Source: Antitrichia curtipendula
Taxonomy: Eukaryota; Streptophyta; Bryopsida; Hypnales; Leucodontaceae
Assembly: GCA_951230915.1 (NCBI GenBank)
Contig: OX579635.1
Span: 25,172,001 to 25,236,000, forward strand
Direction of reading: 5' to 3'
Length of the DNA stretch: 64,000 nt
Positions 38,279 through 51,289 of this stretch are shown piece after piece. A program made the position numbers and the translations under genes. Below the pieces are notes generated by a model that saw nothing but the letters and a program-made list of their open reading frames with translations, was not told the origin of the DNA and made no database searches. Positions within the stretch are counted from its first letter, which is position 1. Every line of letters starts with the position of its first letter.

Positions 38279-38541
38279 TTTTGGCACCCCCATGGTGCAA
38301 TTACAGGAACCTTAAAAAAAAAATTCTTAAAAAATTAATATTTTTTATATTAAAAAAATATTTTTTTCTTAAAATAATTATTATTTTAAAAAAAATATTT
38401 AAAAAAATATTTAAAATAATATTTAAAAAATATTTAAAAATTAAAAAGTCTGACATGGCATTGACGTGGCACAAGTAGTGCCACATCAGCACCCAAAATC
38501 AAAGCTTCGAGGGCTTCTGCAATTGCACCCAGGGGGGTCAA
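38279..38541. mobile_element. Foldback/MITE-like element with an AT-palindromic core
   Basis: The left end GGCACCCCCATGGTGCAATT is mirrored on the right by TGCAATTGCACCCAGGGGGGTC. Between them lies a core made of A/T palindromes (AAAAATATTTAAAATAATATTT). The symmetrical ends around an AT core indicate a miniature inverted-repeat element. Target duplication is unclear. Confidence 0.6.
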
Positions 38542-39681
38542 AACTCGCGGCCCCTTCCAGGACTGAAAATTCTTGTAATTTTATTAGTTGCAAAAAAGAA
38601 AAATCTCTTCTTTAAAATTGTAGCATTTTTTGCATATTTTTATTAGAGTAGAACCCCATCTAAAATTGTGATTTTGACTTTAATAATGCAATTAGTTACA
38701 AATGTAAATTAAACAACATTTATCCATTGATTTCTATGTGCATTAAGCTAAATGTAGTATAATCATCCTTATTTTAGAGATTGAAGGCTATATGTTCCAT
38801 TGAAAATGTGAAGAATATTTTAGTATTAATACCATTACTTCTTATATAATTGCAACAGATTCTATACTCTATTATGATAATGAATTGATAAAATTAATGT
38901 GGATTTCAATATAAAGTCAACATCGAAGACTTCAAGTGAAGAAGCATGAAGAAGTTTCTAGAATATAATATTAATAAATCAATGACAAGAAAAAAAATTA
39001 GATGGAATAGGTGCACTTTGAAATCATCTATTATTAGATATAAAAAATTAGATTGGTACTTTTTATTTTGAGTTTAGGCATTGTGGAGATAATATATTTA
39101 TTAATATTTCAATTTTTTTAATTGTATTACTAAATGAATATTATTATAAATTTCAACAATTTTTAATACATGAATTCAACAACAAATATGACAATTTATA
39201 TTATTGTCAACAAATACTCCTTTAGGATTGTTAGTTGTAGGTTTACCTACAAATTATTTGTGACAATGTTGATTCAGTATATACATTATTGAGTATTATC
39301 GATATTCTTCAAATGTATAATATTTGGCATATATTTAAAATATATTAACTACATACTTATTTTTATAATATATAAGTTGAATATAGCCAAACAATGATGT
39401 GATCGCTTTTAAAAGTAGAAATACGCCAATACATAGAAGGCATCAACAAGTTGTCTATACGTTTAAGAATTACTATACCAATATCTAAGGAAGTTGGAAT
39501 ATTATCATTTGTGTCCAAAACAATGAATATAGATTGTTATCTTCTAATACAAGGTAGGTAAGTGAAATTGGAGAAAGAGACCCAAAATGAAGATTATAGT
39601 CTAAAACCTATCAAAAGAATTGCATTGTTGAATTGTCAAGTTTCACTTTCACATCCTTCTTGCAATTTTTGCATCTCAAGA
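38542..39681. other. AT-rich intergenic DNA
   Basis: No gene, tandem repeat or inverted repeat was recognised. Confidence 0.5.
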
Positions 39682-40539
39682 TTAACCCCTAAATGTTTTT
39701 GACTATGTTTTCACCGAAACTGCTTCAAAACTAGCGTTTCCAATACAAGTACCAAGTTTTATAAAAGAAACATTTTTGAAAAAATTGTAACCGCGAGATC
39801 TTGTAATACGCTAGTTTGAGAAGATGTGGAAAACGTTTCAGAAAATTCCACCGTGTAGATTGCAAGATATTAGTGTTGGAAGTGACAAAACTCCTTTTTT
39901 GGCCCCTGCGAAAAACTGGGCAGCTGCATTTCAGAAGGTCAAATCTTTCTGAAAAAAATTCCAAAAGGATTGTAATTCTTTGGATTTATTTTTCAATTCA
40001 AGCTGGCTCCATGATTTAAAATTTATAGATCATTTGGAATTGTACAACTTATAGAAAAAAAAAATAGTAAGTAGAAAGAATTAGAGGATGATTCAAAATA
40101 CTAAATTGTTAACCATTTATTTATAGAATTGGAAAATGCCAATTCCAGTGGTTGTAATGTAGTAAAATACAATGTAAACCTTCTTTTTTTTTTTTTTTTC
40201 AAAAACATAAAAAATTAAGTGAAATAAAGGACTTCAAAGTTTATTTTTGAATAGAGATTTCATAACTACTTGTATACTACCCTCAACTAAAACTCCTTAT
40301 AAATTTCATTTCAATAATCAAAATGGAATGATTCAAAGTTTTCTATGTATTCAGAAATTCACAAAACCAATTTCAAATTTTTAATTTTCAAAAAAATATT
40401 TTTTAAAGAAGTTCTTTTTGTTGCTCGAGCTGCCCGTCGAGCAATGAAAACTATACATCATGCAATAACTTTTTGACCATGCAATCAAAAGTTATGAAAA
40501 TTGTTGGGCCTTAAAGCTCCTCCTCAAGAAAATGTTTTA
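39682..40539 (+). mobile_element. TTAA-flanked piggyBac-type MITE, copy 2, 3' truncated
   Basis: Starts TTAACCCCTAAATG and follows copy 1 to the landmark GGGCCTTAAAGCTCCTCCTC near 40510. It stops where copy 3 begins, so its last ~120 bp and right terminus are missing. Confidence 0.8.
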
Positions 40540-41482
40540 TTAATCCCTAAAGGTCAGAGACTATGTTTTCACCAAAATCGCTCCAAAACTGCCATTTCTA
40601 GTACAAGTACCAAATTTTGAAAAAAAAACATTTTTTGAAAAATGTAACCATAGGTTCTTGTAATACACTAGTTCAAGAAGTTGTGGAAAAAGTTTCAAAA
40701 ATTTCCACCCTGTGGATTGCAAGATAATAGCGTTTGAATTGACAAATATCCTTTTTTTGTCCCTGCGAAAATCCGGGCAGCTGCACTTCACAAGGTCACA
40801 TTTGTATGAAAAAATGTCCAAAATGGAGGTTACTCTTTAGATTCAATCTTCAAGGCAAGTTGTCTACATTCTTGAAAATTTTGAGATCATTTGGAATTGT
40901 AAAACATATAGGAAAAAATAGTAAGTCGGAAGAGGTAGAGAAAGATTCAAAACACTAAATTGTTAAGAATTTAGATATGGAATTGAAAAATGTCAATCCC
41001 AATGGTTGTAATGTTGTAATAAAAAATCTACACCCAATGTTTGTTTGTTTTTTCAAAAATAATGGAAATTGAGTTAAATAAAGGACTTCAAAGTTTATTT
41101 TAGAGTATAGATTCCAAAACTACCCTCAAACTAAGAATCCTCATAACTTTTGACTCGTTAATTGAAATGGAATTATCAAAAGCTTTCTATGTATATATAA
41201 GTAAATAAATAAAATTTCAAAGTTTTTTTAATTTTAAAAGTGATTTTTAAAGAAGTTTTATGAGTTGCCCAGGCTGGCCGCTGAATAATGAAAATGACAT
41301 ATCATACAATAACTTTTTAACCAAGTAATCAAAAGTTATGAAAATTGTTTGGCCTTCAAGCTACTCCTTGGGCACATCTTGTGTAAAAATTTCAAAGAAA
41401 AAGAATAAAAATTCCATTTGTAGTGAGCTGCCCAAAATCACTATTTTGCCAATAAATACACTTTGGTCCTTTAGGGGGGTAA
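40540..41482 (+). mobile_element. TTAA-flanked piggyBac-type MITE, copy 3
   Basis: Starts TTAATCCCTAAAGGTCAG and ends GGTCCTTTAGGGGGGTAA. Full-length relative to copy 1 (943 bp). It abuts truncated copy 2 head-to-tail in the same orientation, suggesting insertion near the end of copy 2 followed by loss of the remainder, or unequal exchange. Confidence 0.8.
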
Positions 41483-44018
41483 TTCTTACTATTCTCATGA
41501 CGATTTGTACATTTGTGTACCTAAAGTATTGTACGAGTAACACATTGAAACAATGTAATTTATGAAGTTAAATTGACAGCTTCCATTTGAATTAAGTCCC
41601 CTTTCAATTCTAAAATTCTAGAATGTGTTTGAATTCTCATTCAACTTAGGAATTTTTTTTCAATGATATTAGTGCTTCTAGTAGTGTTTAGACTGATGTT
41701 GTGAACTTTTATGTAAATTGTGCATTATGATTTGTGTTGAAATCTAAAGTAGAATGACATATCAAGAGAAAATTCAAAATATTCCCAAACCATTTTTTTA
41801 CAAGGTCTAGTGTATTCTTCGACCCTACTCCACTCTTTATTATTACCACTTCTCTTTCTCTCTCAACATGCTTACTTTTATATTCCAACTAGGAGACGCT
41901 TGCCTCCTTTTGCAACCCACTCAATTTCTTTTGGATATTTTTTATCCTCCATGGGCACACTCTAGACAAGCTATTAGCGTAGTCATATCCTTATACAACA
42001 TGACACTTAGGAGATAACTAAACTAGTGGTGTTTAAAGCCCACCTAGTGACCCAATTTCAACAAAAAGAATTGAAGGCAATACTAATTTCAAGAAGTAAC
42101 CAATGGGAGATGAAGAATTATTTAAAGCAACTATAAGAAAGTTAAAGCATTTCGTAATTAAAGGGGGGCCAATGAAGGGTGATCTATAATAGTTGTTCAT
42201 ACGACCATTTCAAAAATTCGTTGTTTACTCATATGTTATATGAAAATTCTCAAACCAATTGCTTTCACTTCAACTTTATTTTGCTAACATCTTGGAGTGA
42301 ATTTCCTAATTTGTGTAAGAGATGGTAGATCTCCAGAAAGTGTTTATTTTATGTGTTATGCCTTGTGTCTGATTTGGCCAATGAAAATAGTCTTGAATCG
42401 CTACCTTTGACCACGATAGGAGAGCTTGCTTGAATACCTCTTGCCTCTCAATAGGTTTTTGGCCATGTCCCATAAGTTTATCCACAAATTTGAGAACACC
42501 TGGTGCTGCACAACATTCTTTGGTACTAGACATGATAGAGTCATGACTTGGCACTTAAAGAAGACCACTTCTGGATCTAGTGGATAAATTAGCATTTTTT
42601 GTGGCTTCCTGGTTGTTGGACATGTTATTTCTCTCTAGGGCTCTGTCGTTGGCTTTATGTTTGTTGTTTGTTCTCAATTTTCTTGGAATAAACTCCAGGT
42701 TTAAAAAAAATAATCTTGAATCATTCTATTTTAAAGTACTCTATATAGTGTGCCTTCTGTTGTTGCCACAATCAAAAAAATAATTTTCTAATTTTTAAAC
42801 TCATCAAAACTTCAAAATTCAATAACTTTCTTACTACATGTCCAAATGCCACAAATCAAAATCTGTTCACGCCTCCCTATTGAAGGGTTTCCAATGTTAC
42901 AAAAAATTCGACCAGGGAACACACAATAACAACCAAACCAAACCAACAATTTAACAACTATATTAAGGTATGGATCTTTTTTTCCAATATGTTTAAAACC
43001 AAAACAACTGTGTGAAATTCCATCAAAAAACATACAAACAAATAGATAACCTAGGGAGTCACTCTTTGTCAAATGTTTTGGTTGATTTTCCAAAGCTTTA
43101 ACCCACAAACAACACAACGGACATTTTATGACTGATGAATGACAAAGAATCTATCCATACCAGATAGAAGTGCAACTATTCATCCTCCAAATTTTGTGTG
43201 AAAAAGGAAGGCACCCAAACAGATGATTTCCACAGTGACCGGCTCGTCGTTTAAGGGTTATATCATTCATTAACTCCAACCACAGTAACGGAACAGCACC
43301 TATATTCAATTTTGGAAAAAAGAATGGCTGGCATTAGAATCAATATTTACGACAAGCCAGAAACGCTCACATAATTTATAAAAAAGTTCCATGCATGTGA
43401 AACCGAGATGAGGTGGCAGCCAGCCTGGCAGTGCCACATGATACCCTCAATAAATAATGTATTCAATGCCAATTTCCTCTAACTCCGTCCACCCCTGCCC
43501 TGTAGCCCTAATTTCACAAATTCCATCCATAATGCCGCCTCAACATTTACTAAGTTTAAATTACTCCAGCGCCGGAATGGGTTTCATACTTTAATAGTCA
43601 TTGAGCACCTTCTTGTCAGTGGATAAAAGGGTTATTAATACTATTTACAAGCATAACTATAATTCCATTTATGTGCCATTACACAGCAACTACCGGTACA
43701 CTACTATTACGATGCTTAATTGGGCAATGATTATTTAATATTTGAGTGCTTTATCAAAATAAATAATAATAAAATCAATGGTAAAATAATAATCCCGCTG
43801 TTGAACAGGATTTGAAAGTTTTTTGTTTTTGATACTTGCCTGACGAGGATTGAAGAACAGGATTTGAGTTTTGAATCTGACATTGAAAATTGAGATTAAT
43901 TTCTAATGAAAAAGAAAAGATGAGAAAATGAGATAAATTCAGATTTTGTCAAAGGCTTTTTTAATATTGACGTGGGCCAATTCTAGTGGCCATTTTCTTT
44001 TTTTTCAATACGATTACA
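41483..44018. other. Intergenic DNA, no supported gene
   Basis: A minus-strand frame at 42306-42554 (82 codons) has a protein-like composition but no recognisable domain or splice context. It may be a worn gene fragment. Repeat C copy 1 lies at 43105-43258. Confidence 0.45.
43105..43258 (+). repeat. Unclassified interspersed repeat C, copy 1
   Basis: Matches 59717-59935: GAATGACAAAGAATC, AGATAGAAGTGCAACTATT, CCTCCAAATTTTGTGTGAAA and the end GTGACCGGCTCGTCGTTTAA followed by GGGTTA. This copy is about 60 bp shorter in its middle. The end resembles TTAA/CCC-type termini read inversely. Confidence 0.75.
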
Positions 44019-44395
44019 CAAGCTCTACATCTCAAATTTGAGGAAGGATGATTTTTTAACAGATATCGTACTAATTCCGTAGCTTCGTACCTGCATACTG
44101 TAATTGTACATATTACGTGTATTTAGATGCACTGAATCAGTGTCGTTAAAAAGTTTTCCAAAAGCGTACGATTGATGTACTTTAATTATACAAATGTGAT
44201 ATCCAAAATGCACCTAAAGTATACTGATAATAGTATAAGAATCATACATTATTGATATTCATTGTTTTTGCACTGACTTAGTGCGTCCAAATATACGTAA
44301 TATGTAAGATTATGGTACACAGGTATAAAGCCATGGAATCAATACGATCATCGTATGCAAGTATGTAGCCATCAAGTTTGAGATGTATGGCTTGA
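44019..44395. mobile_element. Long inverted-repeat (foldback) element, about 375 bp
   Basis: Both halves are imperfect mirror images. The left side has AAGCTCTACATCTCAAATTTGA, then CCGTAGCTTCGTACC and ATTACGTGTATTTAGATGCA. The right side, read inversely, has AAGCCATACATCTCAAACTT, then CCATGGCTTTATACC and ATTACGTATATTTGGACGCA. Arms are over 100 bp with a central spacer. It has no coding capacity and the target duplication is uncertain. Confidence 0.8.
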
Positions 44396-46849
44396 CTATC
44401 CTATCTACCCAAAAGATGTGAACATGATGTTTGTGTTTCAATTCCTCCCCTTCCCTTTTCTTGGAAAAATCAAGAGACGTTGATTTGAGATTAGGAAAAT
44501 TCTCCCCTTCTTCCTAAATGTCATTGATCTTTTGAAAAAAACAAAACTGTTGATGCTCGTGGAGCAAATGATCTTGGATGTCCAAATTTGGATACAAAAT
44601 GCAAATACATAATACATATATATTCTCAAGGATATGAATATGATTTCAGATTTCAAAATACAAGATACAGATACTAGTATGCTCATAAAATATGGATATG
44701 AAATACATACGTAATCACAAGCCAAAAATACAGATTACCCCCATATGGTTTGTAAGTTTCATAAGTTCCGAGGAATACAAATACGGGTGGTTGAGGTGGA
44801 TTTCACATGTTGAATTCAAGAATTCATTTCACACAAGGAGCTTGCTCCAAATATTTACAACTAGTAGGAAAATTACATGTGCATCCCTTTTAGATATTTT
44901 GTAAAAGCTTATCAACTAATGGGATAATGACATGTGTACCTCTTTTGATAATCATGTGTAGTCTTCTCTTAATTAACAATGTCTCACTATGTCCCCCAAA
45001 GATGTAAACATTTTTTGGGTCATTAATTTTATAACCTATTGTATAACACTAATGTGCCAAGGGACAAAGATGAACTCTACCGAAGATTACACCAATTCAC
45101 CTAATTAGTAAGGTTGCAAAGATAGTGTAAATATGTAAATAGTGGCAACATTTGCAACAACAATGCCCCCCCCCCCCCCCCCCCCTGTAATAAACATAAT
45201 TATACTTCTAGCCTTTGAAAAAAATTGCACTTAAAAATAATTCTTGAAGTTGGGCAATAACCAAAAATGGTTGATTGGGCCCAAATGGATAAAATGCAAA
45301 GGTGTTTCTAAAACTTGAATAAAAATTTGTAAGGATGAATATGTGACTATTCAAAATGGATTAAATTTTGACAACATGTTGTAACAATTTCTACTTCTAC
45401 TCATAATTATATATATAATATGACATGCAATAATGAAATAAATGAACGTACATTGAATGAAGATTTTATTGAAGATAATTTAACCACTACAATTAGAAAA
45501 GAGGTTTGTTGACACCAAGCTCTAATAGGATAGCTTGGTACCATAGTCCCCAGTGGACACCATTCTAGTACCTACATGGACTTTTAGAACCAACCTCTTC
45601 TATTGTAGCATGGTATTCCAGATTCTCCTTTCTACTAGTGAACTATCTAAGCGTCATTGTCCTAAAAAGTGAACTCCATCTTCAATATCTTTACTAAATA
45701 AATAGTCTTTTAGTGCGTATTAGAGAATCAAGAGTAAGATAAAGATGTAACTCTAAACTACACCTCATTATCAGAATACTTTCAAAGATTCTGGATAATT
45801 AGACTATAATAGAAAATATCATATTTGCATGTAACTTTGAATACTTTTTTCTTGTGGAAAAGTATTATTCTACAAGATTCAATTATAAAGTAGAAACATC
45901 CATATTCAATTATTTAAGCAATTTTGCAACACGTCATGAGTAGTACAAGGGGATGCTTATTTTTCTCTGTAGAAAAGTAGGAAATATGGGGATTGCAATT
46001 TTTTCATAATTTTATTTTCAAAACTGAAATTACTACGTTTTTTGAGAGCCCCAAAGTAGTCCGAGCCCATATCCAATTCTATAGTCTCCCTATTCCAATC
46101 ATTCAAGAACTATTTTCCGGCTCACCACTTCCTACTTTTTTGCTCACTACTTTGGGACTTGTATCATCACTTTATTAGTCCCAACCTTGAAAAGGAGAAA
46201 AAAACGCATTCCAAGCTTTGTTTGGAAATCTATTTCAGCCATGGTTGGAAATAGCTACACGCTACAAGGTGGGTATGAGACACCGGTTGGATATAGGTGT
46301 TTCAACCTTAAATTAGGTACTTTTGGGAACGTGTGAAGTTCTAAAATATTAGAAGTGAAATGTTTGAATGGTTGTGGAATATTTTCTTTGTATTGCTTAA
46401 TTTTTTGAAAAAGAATTGAAATCATATATAAGAAATTTCAAATATGTTAAATGTAAACCATTTATTTAATGATTGTCATCAAATGAAAAAAAGATGAAAT
46501 AACCAAGAAAAGACATGGTAATTTTAAAAAACACAACAACTAAAAAAAGACTTAACAACCAAAACAAAAGAATTGTGATAGGAGACCCCCCCCCCCCCAA
46601 AAAAATGAATAGCCAAAGTGTTGAAATCGTACAATGTGATTATCATCTCGCTGAAACCATTTAAGACCAAAATTAGAGTTTTTCAGCAATCTCTTTTTAA
46701 TCTAATCCTAACTTATGGTAAGTCCCTCATTTGGCAAAAAAAATATCCATGGTAATTAGTAAGATTTTGTAAACCTAAATTAAAAAAAACAGGACATAAT
46801 TTGATTTTTCTTGGTTAGTTTCTATGTGGCTACGAGGGTGTTCAATGTG
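44396..46849. other. Intergenic DNA, no gene seen
   Basis: AT-rich with the C20 run at 45166-45185 and a C11-type run near 46586. Several GGATATGAATATG-like words occur near 44630-44700. No frame over 95 codons has support. Confidence 0.5.
45166..45185. repeat. Homopolymer of 20 C
   Basis: Uninterrupted run of 20 C between ACAATG and TGTAATAA. G-quadruplex/i-motif potential; also an assembly-error hotspot. Confidence 0.95.
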
Positions 46850-47110
46850 TCAATATTGGGGATATTTTTTGAGCTTGACTTGCCATTTTCCTTTAACTCC
46901 CATATTGAATTGGAATTTCAAATATAAAGTCTTTTTTTTAATCTCTCTTTTCCACTCTAAATAGAAATTTTATAGAATTTTCTTTTGTTTTTTCCTCATA
47001 TTTTTAAATCATAATTGTTTTTAATCCCAATTCCACTGGCTAAGAATGAACTAAACGTTGCTTCGCCCTCAACATTGCAGGGTGTAGTTTAGTAGTTGTG
47101 AACCTAATGA
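46850..47110 (+). repeat. Unclassified interspersed repeat H, copy 2
   Basis: Diverged partner of 37860-38110. Both carry a long T/A-rich stretch leading into CAATTCCAC..CTAA and then a GACATTG/ACGTTGC-type block. Confidence 0.5.
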
Positions 47111-47524
47111 ACGTAGGGGAGCTTTTAATTAATTATGAAAAAATCGACTGAACCTCTCAGGGACCGTTTGTCCCCTCGAAAAACAATTTGGATCCGGGTA
47201 GGTTCCTATTGTTTCAATTTGAAGTTAATTTCTTTTAATTTTTTGAGGTTGTGTAGCTTTGCGAGAGCTTTGTGGGTATATAAATTTTGTTTCAATCGGA
47301 TGCCAAATGAAAAAGTTATGGGACAATAAGCAAGAAATGGAGATTGGTGGGCAACCCCCCAAAATTATAAGAAGTCAAAATAATTATTAAAAAAAAATTC
47401 CTGAAATATTATGTTTTTGTCTATATTTAAAGCTTTAATTCATTCTATTTGGACTAGGGAAGAGAAAGTTATGGACAATCTTAGTCTTTCGGGCAATTTA
47501 AGCATCTTCTTAAAAAAAAACTTT

Positions 47525-47650
47525 TGTTCAATTTTTTTTTTTTTTTTTGACACAAATAAAAGGGAGCTTTTTACTGCAAGAAAGAAAGAAACAAAAACCC
47601 AGCCGCAAGCGGCCTGGGTTGGAGGTCAACAGGTCAGAGAAGGACTAAAC
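47525..47650 (-). mobile_element. Poly(A)-ended retroelement tail (LINE/SINE-like), copy 1
   Basis: Plus-strand T16 run followed by GACACAAATAAAAGGGAGC and CCCAGCCGCAAGCGGCCTGG. In the inverse direction this is a unique 3' region ending in poly(A). The same arrangement without a long T run is at 51296-51375, which supports a retrotransposed family inserted in minus orientation. Confidence 0.55.
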
Positions 47651-48802
47651 TAAGTTAGTAGTAAGTGGGAGCCCCCACTAAGCGGCGCACGCTGCTTAGG
47701 AGGCCAAAGGAGATCTAAGGGGGCTTGTACACAAACCCAACTCTAGGACCCGCAAGAGTCCATCTGGGCTTGCCATGTTCAACTTTGAATGCTAATATCT
47801 TCCGATCCGTACGATCAAATTTGATGAATTTTGCTTCATGATCTCAGACAAGTTAAGTAGAAGATCTTACGGTAAAATTCCCAAAAAAATTATTTTCTTG
47901 CTTTCTTTAAGTGAATGCAGCAATAGTGGTAGTTTTGAGTGGTTTTTGACAAAAAACACCCTGGGGGGGGGGGTAAATGCATGTTGCCCAACCTATGTTG
48001 TCTTGCTACTAACAATGGTCCTCATAGAAATTAGTGTCAATATTGGGGAAGATTTGAGGCCTCCAAAAGATTGTTTCAAGGTTGTTTTTGCATCAATGAA
48101 CCATTGTAGCATTGGTATTTTTTAATTTAATTATTTTTAATTAAAAAATATATATTTAAATATACTTATTTGGCATGGTAGTCTCTTGCCTACATCAAAC
48201 TATTGCTTTGGCACTACTTCGGCATTGTTCACACATTTCCCATAGTTCGGAAACTCACAGTCTTCTGCAGGCCTAAAAAATCACCTAATGTCACATAGTT
48301 CTAAACTCAATTATACAACTATGAGTCATATATAAAGAATGAAATACTGCAAATAGAAATGAACAAGGACGTTAAAGTAGTCATTCAAAATCTAAAATTT
48401 TACTCTGGAAAAAACATTGGAATTTTTCATTTTTCACTCATGATACAATTTGAAAATTTTGAATTCAAACCTAAAATTAGAGGTTCCACATTTGTTAGGA
48501 AGAAAAAATTGACACAATACAAGAGAGGTGAAGAACACAAGATACTAAAGACTACTTTTGCACTTAAAGGCCGGGCTAATTTGTTGTGTTAGAGGTCGAA
48601 AATCCTCACTTGTGATTAGACAAAAGGTTAAAATTGGTCCCTACCCCCTTTACACCTAGAGGCTGGGCTAATTTGGTGGTATAATTTTTTTTCCAAACCC
48701 AAAAGACATCATTTGATTTGGCCTGAGTTCATTGAATAAGATGCACCAAGAATGGAAGGCCAATTATTGGCTTTGGAACCAATGTCAAATTTTTATTAAT
48801 TT

Positions 48803-48916
48803 AAAAACAAAAACAAAAAAACAAAAAAACAAACAAACAAACAAACAAACAAACAAAAAATAAATAAAAAATAAAAAATAAAAAATAAAAAATATATATA
48901 TATATATATATATATA
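48803..48916. repeat. Compound microsatellite (CAAA)n-(TAAAAA)n-(TA)n
   Basis: Successive blocks of ACAAAA/CAAA, TAAAAAA and TA repeats over about 114 bp. Confidence 0.95.
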
Positions 48917-49133
48917 ATTTCTTTCAACAAATTAGATTTGTTAGATTTTGTGGAATTTGCTTCAAGGAAAATTACCCTGACTTCTGGATGTAAAGAGGCC
49001 TTAAAAAAGGGACAGGAGCTTATATTTTTTAGGTTTTATTGAAACAACCTAGCTTCTTTGGCCACAAGGCCTTTATATATGGGAGAATTGGCCTATGTTA
49101 TAATCATATTCAAACAAGTAGTTTAGAACAACC

Positions 49134-50071
49134 TTAATCCCTAAAGTCCTAGTGTCTCCTTAGAGCACAACATGGATTTTGGATAAGTTCCTATGATCTT
49201 AATATTTGTCAGGATTTTCCAATTTTTTTAAGAAGATAGAAAAACACATTTGCATTCCAAAAAAGTAAATTTTATTTCATTCGGAGCTTGGGAGAAATAG
49301 TTATTGCACAAAAGCCCTTTTTCCAACTTATTGGGCACAAAAAAAACTTAAGAAAAACTTAAGAAAAACTTAGAGTAAATTTTATTTATTTTTGGATAAA
49401 TATTTTTTTAATGCATATAAAAATCTTTAATTTACTCCATTTGGATTTGTTATGTGAAATTGATGAACAATCTTGTTTTTTAAGCAATCAGAGCATTTCT
49501 AGATAAGTAACTTGTAGGATTCATTTCTAACTTCAATTTTCACAATTTAAAGAATAAAAAATAAAATTACAAGATTAAAATCTCTTGCTAAAACAATCTC
49601 ACCATTGAAATTAGTGTGTTTCAATTCCATCTTAGAGCTATTAACAATTTAGATTTTTCTTCAACTTTGAACCTATTTCTATTTAATAATATTTGAATGA
49701 GTAAAAATTGAGTGTATGTTTTATTGAATATTTTTTCTTAGACTTTCAAATTAATTCTTCATCATATAAAATTAGAAAAAAAAAATTAGTAGAGCAAAAA
49801 TGATAAGTTGTGACAGTTCAATGCTCAAAATGTAATTGAGTAAGGTGCAAAAAAAACTTGTTTCCATCATTTTAAACGCAAATATCTTGCAATCTACACA
49901 GTTAGAGTTTGTAAAATGTCTTCCACATATTCTCATACTAGCATAGTAGAAGATCCTATGGTTAGATATGCAAAAAGACCATTAAAATTTTCTTTTTACT
50001 CTTTGCTATAGAAATGGTAATTTCAAGTGTTTTTTTTGATAGAAAAGAGGTCTTGGGACTTTAGGGTTTAA
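49134..50071 (-). mobile_element. TTAA-flanked piggyBac-type MITE, diverged subfamily, copy 1
   Basis: Begins TTAATCCCTAAAGTCC and ends GGACTTTAGGGTTTAA, so both TTAA borders and about 12 bp of inverted termini survive. The length of 938 bp equals that of the other family members. Its right end (TTGATAGAAAAGAGGTCTTG) parallels the inverted copy at 55824-56755, so it lies in the same orientation. Confidence 0.75.
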
Positions 50072-51289
50072 ACATGAAAAGGGCTGAAATTTTGTGCAAT
50101 CAACCTGAAGGGGAATTGGCCCAATTTTTGAGTATAAAGTGACTGTAAGCGAGGTAACTCTCAACATTTACCTTTGGCTAGGGTGAAGACAGATGCAAGA
50201 CACAGACTTCAAATGGCTAGGAAAAATTGACCCCCTCGCTCGACCCTGCGGGCAAACCCTGTTTTTTGCACATTATTTTTTTTGCAAATTTTGAATTCCT
50301 ATTTGCGATCAGAGACCCTAATTTTGTGTATTGAAGTCATGAATATACCCTGGAACGGCGCAAAATAGGGGACTTTTTTTTACATGCAACCATGGTAAGT
50401 CCAAGCGAGGGAGGCAATCCACCCCAATCCTTCAACTGGCCACTTTAACATCCTTCAAGATGAGTAAAACGTTCATGTATTGCAGTCTATCAAAGGTAAC
50501 CCACACTATTTTCTGATCTCACAGAAGTATCTAATTCACTCTTTCCGTACATTAGAAATGATATATATTTTTAAAGTAGTGGGTTCATATTTTCTGACAA
50601 AGTAAGTATAGAAAAAACAAAATTATATATTATTATTATTTTTGAACAATCTGACCCAAAAATCTGAGCCCAGTAAGTTCGTGCAATTAGTGTGGCTTGA
50701 TGGGTTTATGACAAGCCTGTGAATTCAAAGACTTCACCCACTGTCATGTGGAAGTCATCTGGCTGTCTCCCATGATGGGCATTAATTATAAATTATTGGG
50801 AAATGGTTCCACATTCAATCCATTTTGTAAGAGAACGAAAAACACTGATTGAATTTATGATGAGCTACTGTACATAAATTTGATAAAGTTAAATGAGATA
50901 TCACTCAGTTAGTCCAGTTGCTTCTCAATGGAAATCCTCACTTGCTTTTTATTTCTAAAATAAAATAAATCCTCTTGCATTCAGTTCGTTTGACTGAAGT
51001 TACAAACTTGCAATATGCCTTTCCGTTTCACTTGTTAAAGAAAAAAAAACTTAGAATATGCCATTCCGTGTTATTTACTATGGGATGAAAACTGGTGAGC
51101 GAATGCAAATTTGTGTATTTAGAAAGAATGATTTCTAACCCTTTCGTCATTAATGTAAATGAATGTCCAGTTATTTCAAATAATGTGAGTTACAACTTTC
51201 ACCTTAATTACAATCATCTTTGTTTTCAGCATTGAATAAATGAAGTAGTTGAAATATTTTCTTATAGATACAGGTTTATCCCTTCATTT
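50072..51289. other. Intergenic DNA, no gene seen
   Basis: Contains a small inverted-repeat element candidate at 50226-50413. The rest is AT-rich without features. Confidence 0.5.
50226..50413. mobile_element. Candidate small MITE, about 190 bp
   Basis: ATTGACCCCCTCGCTCG on the left is mirrored on the right by CAAGCGAGGGAGGCAAT. The interior is GC-richer than its surroundings. There is no clear target duplication and only about 15 of 17 terminal matches. Confidence 0.4.

Larger units (their letters stand above)
47111..49133. other. Intergenic DNA with repeats, no gene seen
   Basis: Contains the retroelement tail at 47525-47650, a G11 run at about 47963-47973 and a compound microsatellite at 48803-48916. 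The 80- and 95-codon frames here overlap repeats and lack motifs. Confidence 0.5.

Noticed and set aside
42306..42554. 82-codon minus-strand frame with protein-like composition
   Set aside because: No identifiable family and no splice or start support. Kept only as a note in the intergenic description.
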